From CAYRGQ01 sp964444885 (GTDB lineage Bacteria; Bacteroidota; Bacteroidia; Sphingobacteriales; Sphingobacteriaceae): a stretch of 41,039 nucleotides of DNA. The stretch is from the NCBI GenBank assembly GCA_964444885.1, contig CAYUIZ010000015.1, positions 1 to 41,039 on the forward strand, read 5' to 3'. The first letter of the stretch is position 1, and every line of letters starts with the position of its first letter. Under the pieces are notes generated by a model, which made no database searches, had not been told where the DNA came from, and was given only the letters and a program-made list of their open reading frames with translations. The position numbers and the translations under genes are program-made. This document shows positions 41,016 through 41,039 of the stretch, piece by piece.

Positions 41016-41039
41016 CGGCAAATTAGTTAGAGCCCTGCC

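Overview
The window looks like a chromosomal segment of a Bacteroidota bacterium, most likely from the Sphingobacteriaceae (Pedobacter/Parapedobacter-like), with a GC content a little above 50% by eye. The evidence is a SusC/SusD pair, Bacteroidota-style promoters (TTTG, a spacer of 19-21, then TAnnTTTG), mostly weak Shine-Dalgarno sequences, a DksA-like protein with a degenerate zinc finger, proteins of the DUF983, DUF4286 and probable DUF6600 types, and carboxypeptidase-D-like (CarboxypepD_reg) modules ending in a (E)VVVGYG-like motif. No phage, insertion sequence, CRISPR array or plasmid gene was seen. Most of the window is housekeeping and envelope genes in short operons.

Layout. 1-4.7 kb: an operon on the minus strand, ileS, a dksA-like gene and lspA, ending at a bidirectional terminator. 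4.9-6.4 kb: two convergent accessory genes (a VOC/PhnB-like protein and a DUF4256 protein). 6.6-10.5 kb: a divergent envelope module, with a VWA-domain surface protein on the minus strand and, on the plus strand, an ECF-type sigma factor that overlaps an unusual anti-sigma/TonB-like membrane protein. 10.5-11.6 kb: small DUF4286, DUF983 and CxxC membrane proteins. 11.7-13.8 kb: an S9 (DPP-IV type) peptidase. 14.0 kb: tRNA-Ala(GGC). 14.1-17.1 kb: rsmI, a PH/SHOCT protein and lnt on the minus strand. 17.1-17.5 kb: a repeat-rich gap. 17.5-18.8 kb: serS. 19.6-24.3 kb: a SusC/SusD transporter pair behind a long untranslated leader. 24.4-27.1 kb: SGNH hydrolase, pncB and a methyltransferase on the minus strand. 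27.3-28.7 kb: a Tyr/Trp-rich exported protein with a long low-complexity tail. 29.1-31.6 kb: an mlaEFD-type lipid transport operon. 31.8-35.4 kb: prpBCD of the methylcitrate cycle. 35.5-37.6 kb: an RluA-family pseudouridine synthase, a pterin dehydratase and an AI-2E-family permease. 37.6-41.0 kb, minus strand: response regulator, histidine kinase, polytopic membrane protein, an unknown protein behind inverted repeats, and rnhA.

How the genes fit together. lspA and lnt both act in lipoprotein maturation, and SusD is itself a predicted lipoprotein. mlaEFD maintains outer-membrane lipids. SusC/SusD imports a polymer or oligomer of unknown identity. prpBCD oxidises propionyl-CoA through 2-methylcitrate to pyruvate and succinate. 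The sigma/anti-sigma/VWA locus probably senses or remodels the envelope. Three points deserve attention. First, IleRS carries a swapped class I signature (GIHH in place of HxGH), linked in published work to very high mupirocin resistance. Second, the same CarboxypepD_reg plus (E)VVVGYG module occurs in three otherwise unrelated proteins: SusC, the VWA protein and the anti-sigma protein. Third, a heptanucleotide tandem repeat is fused to the rsmI start codon. All calls come from reading the sequence; no database search was run.
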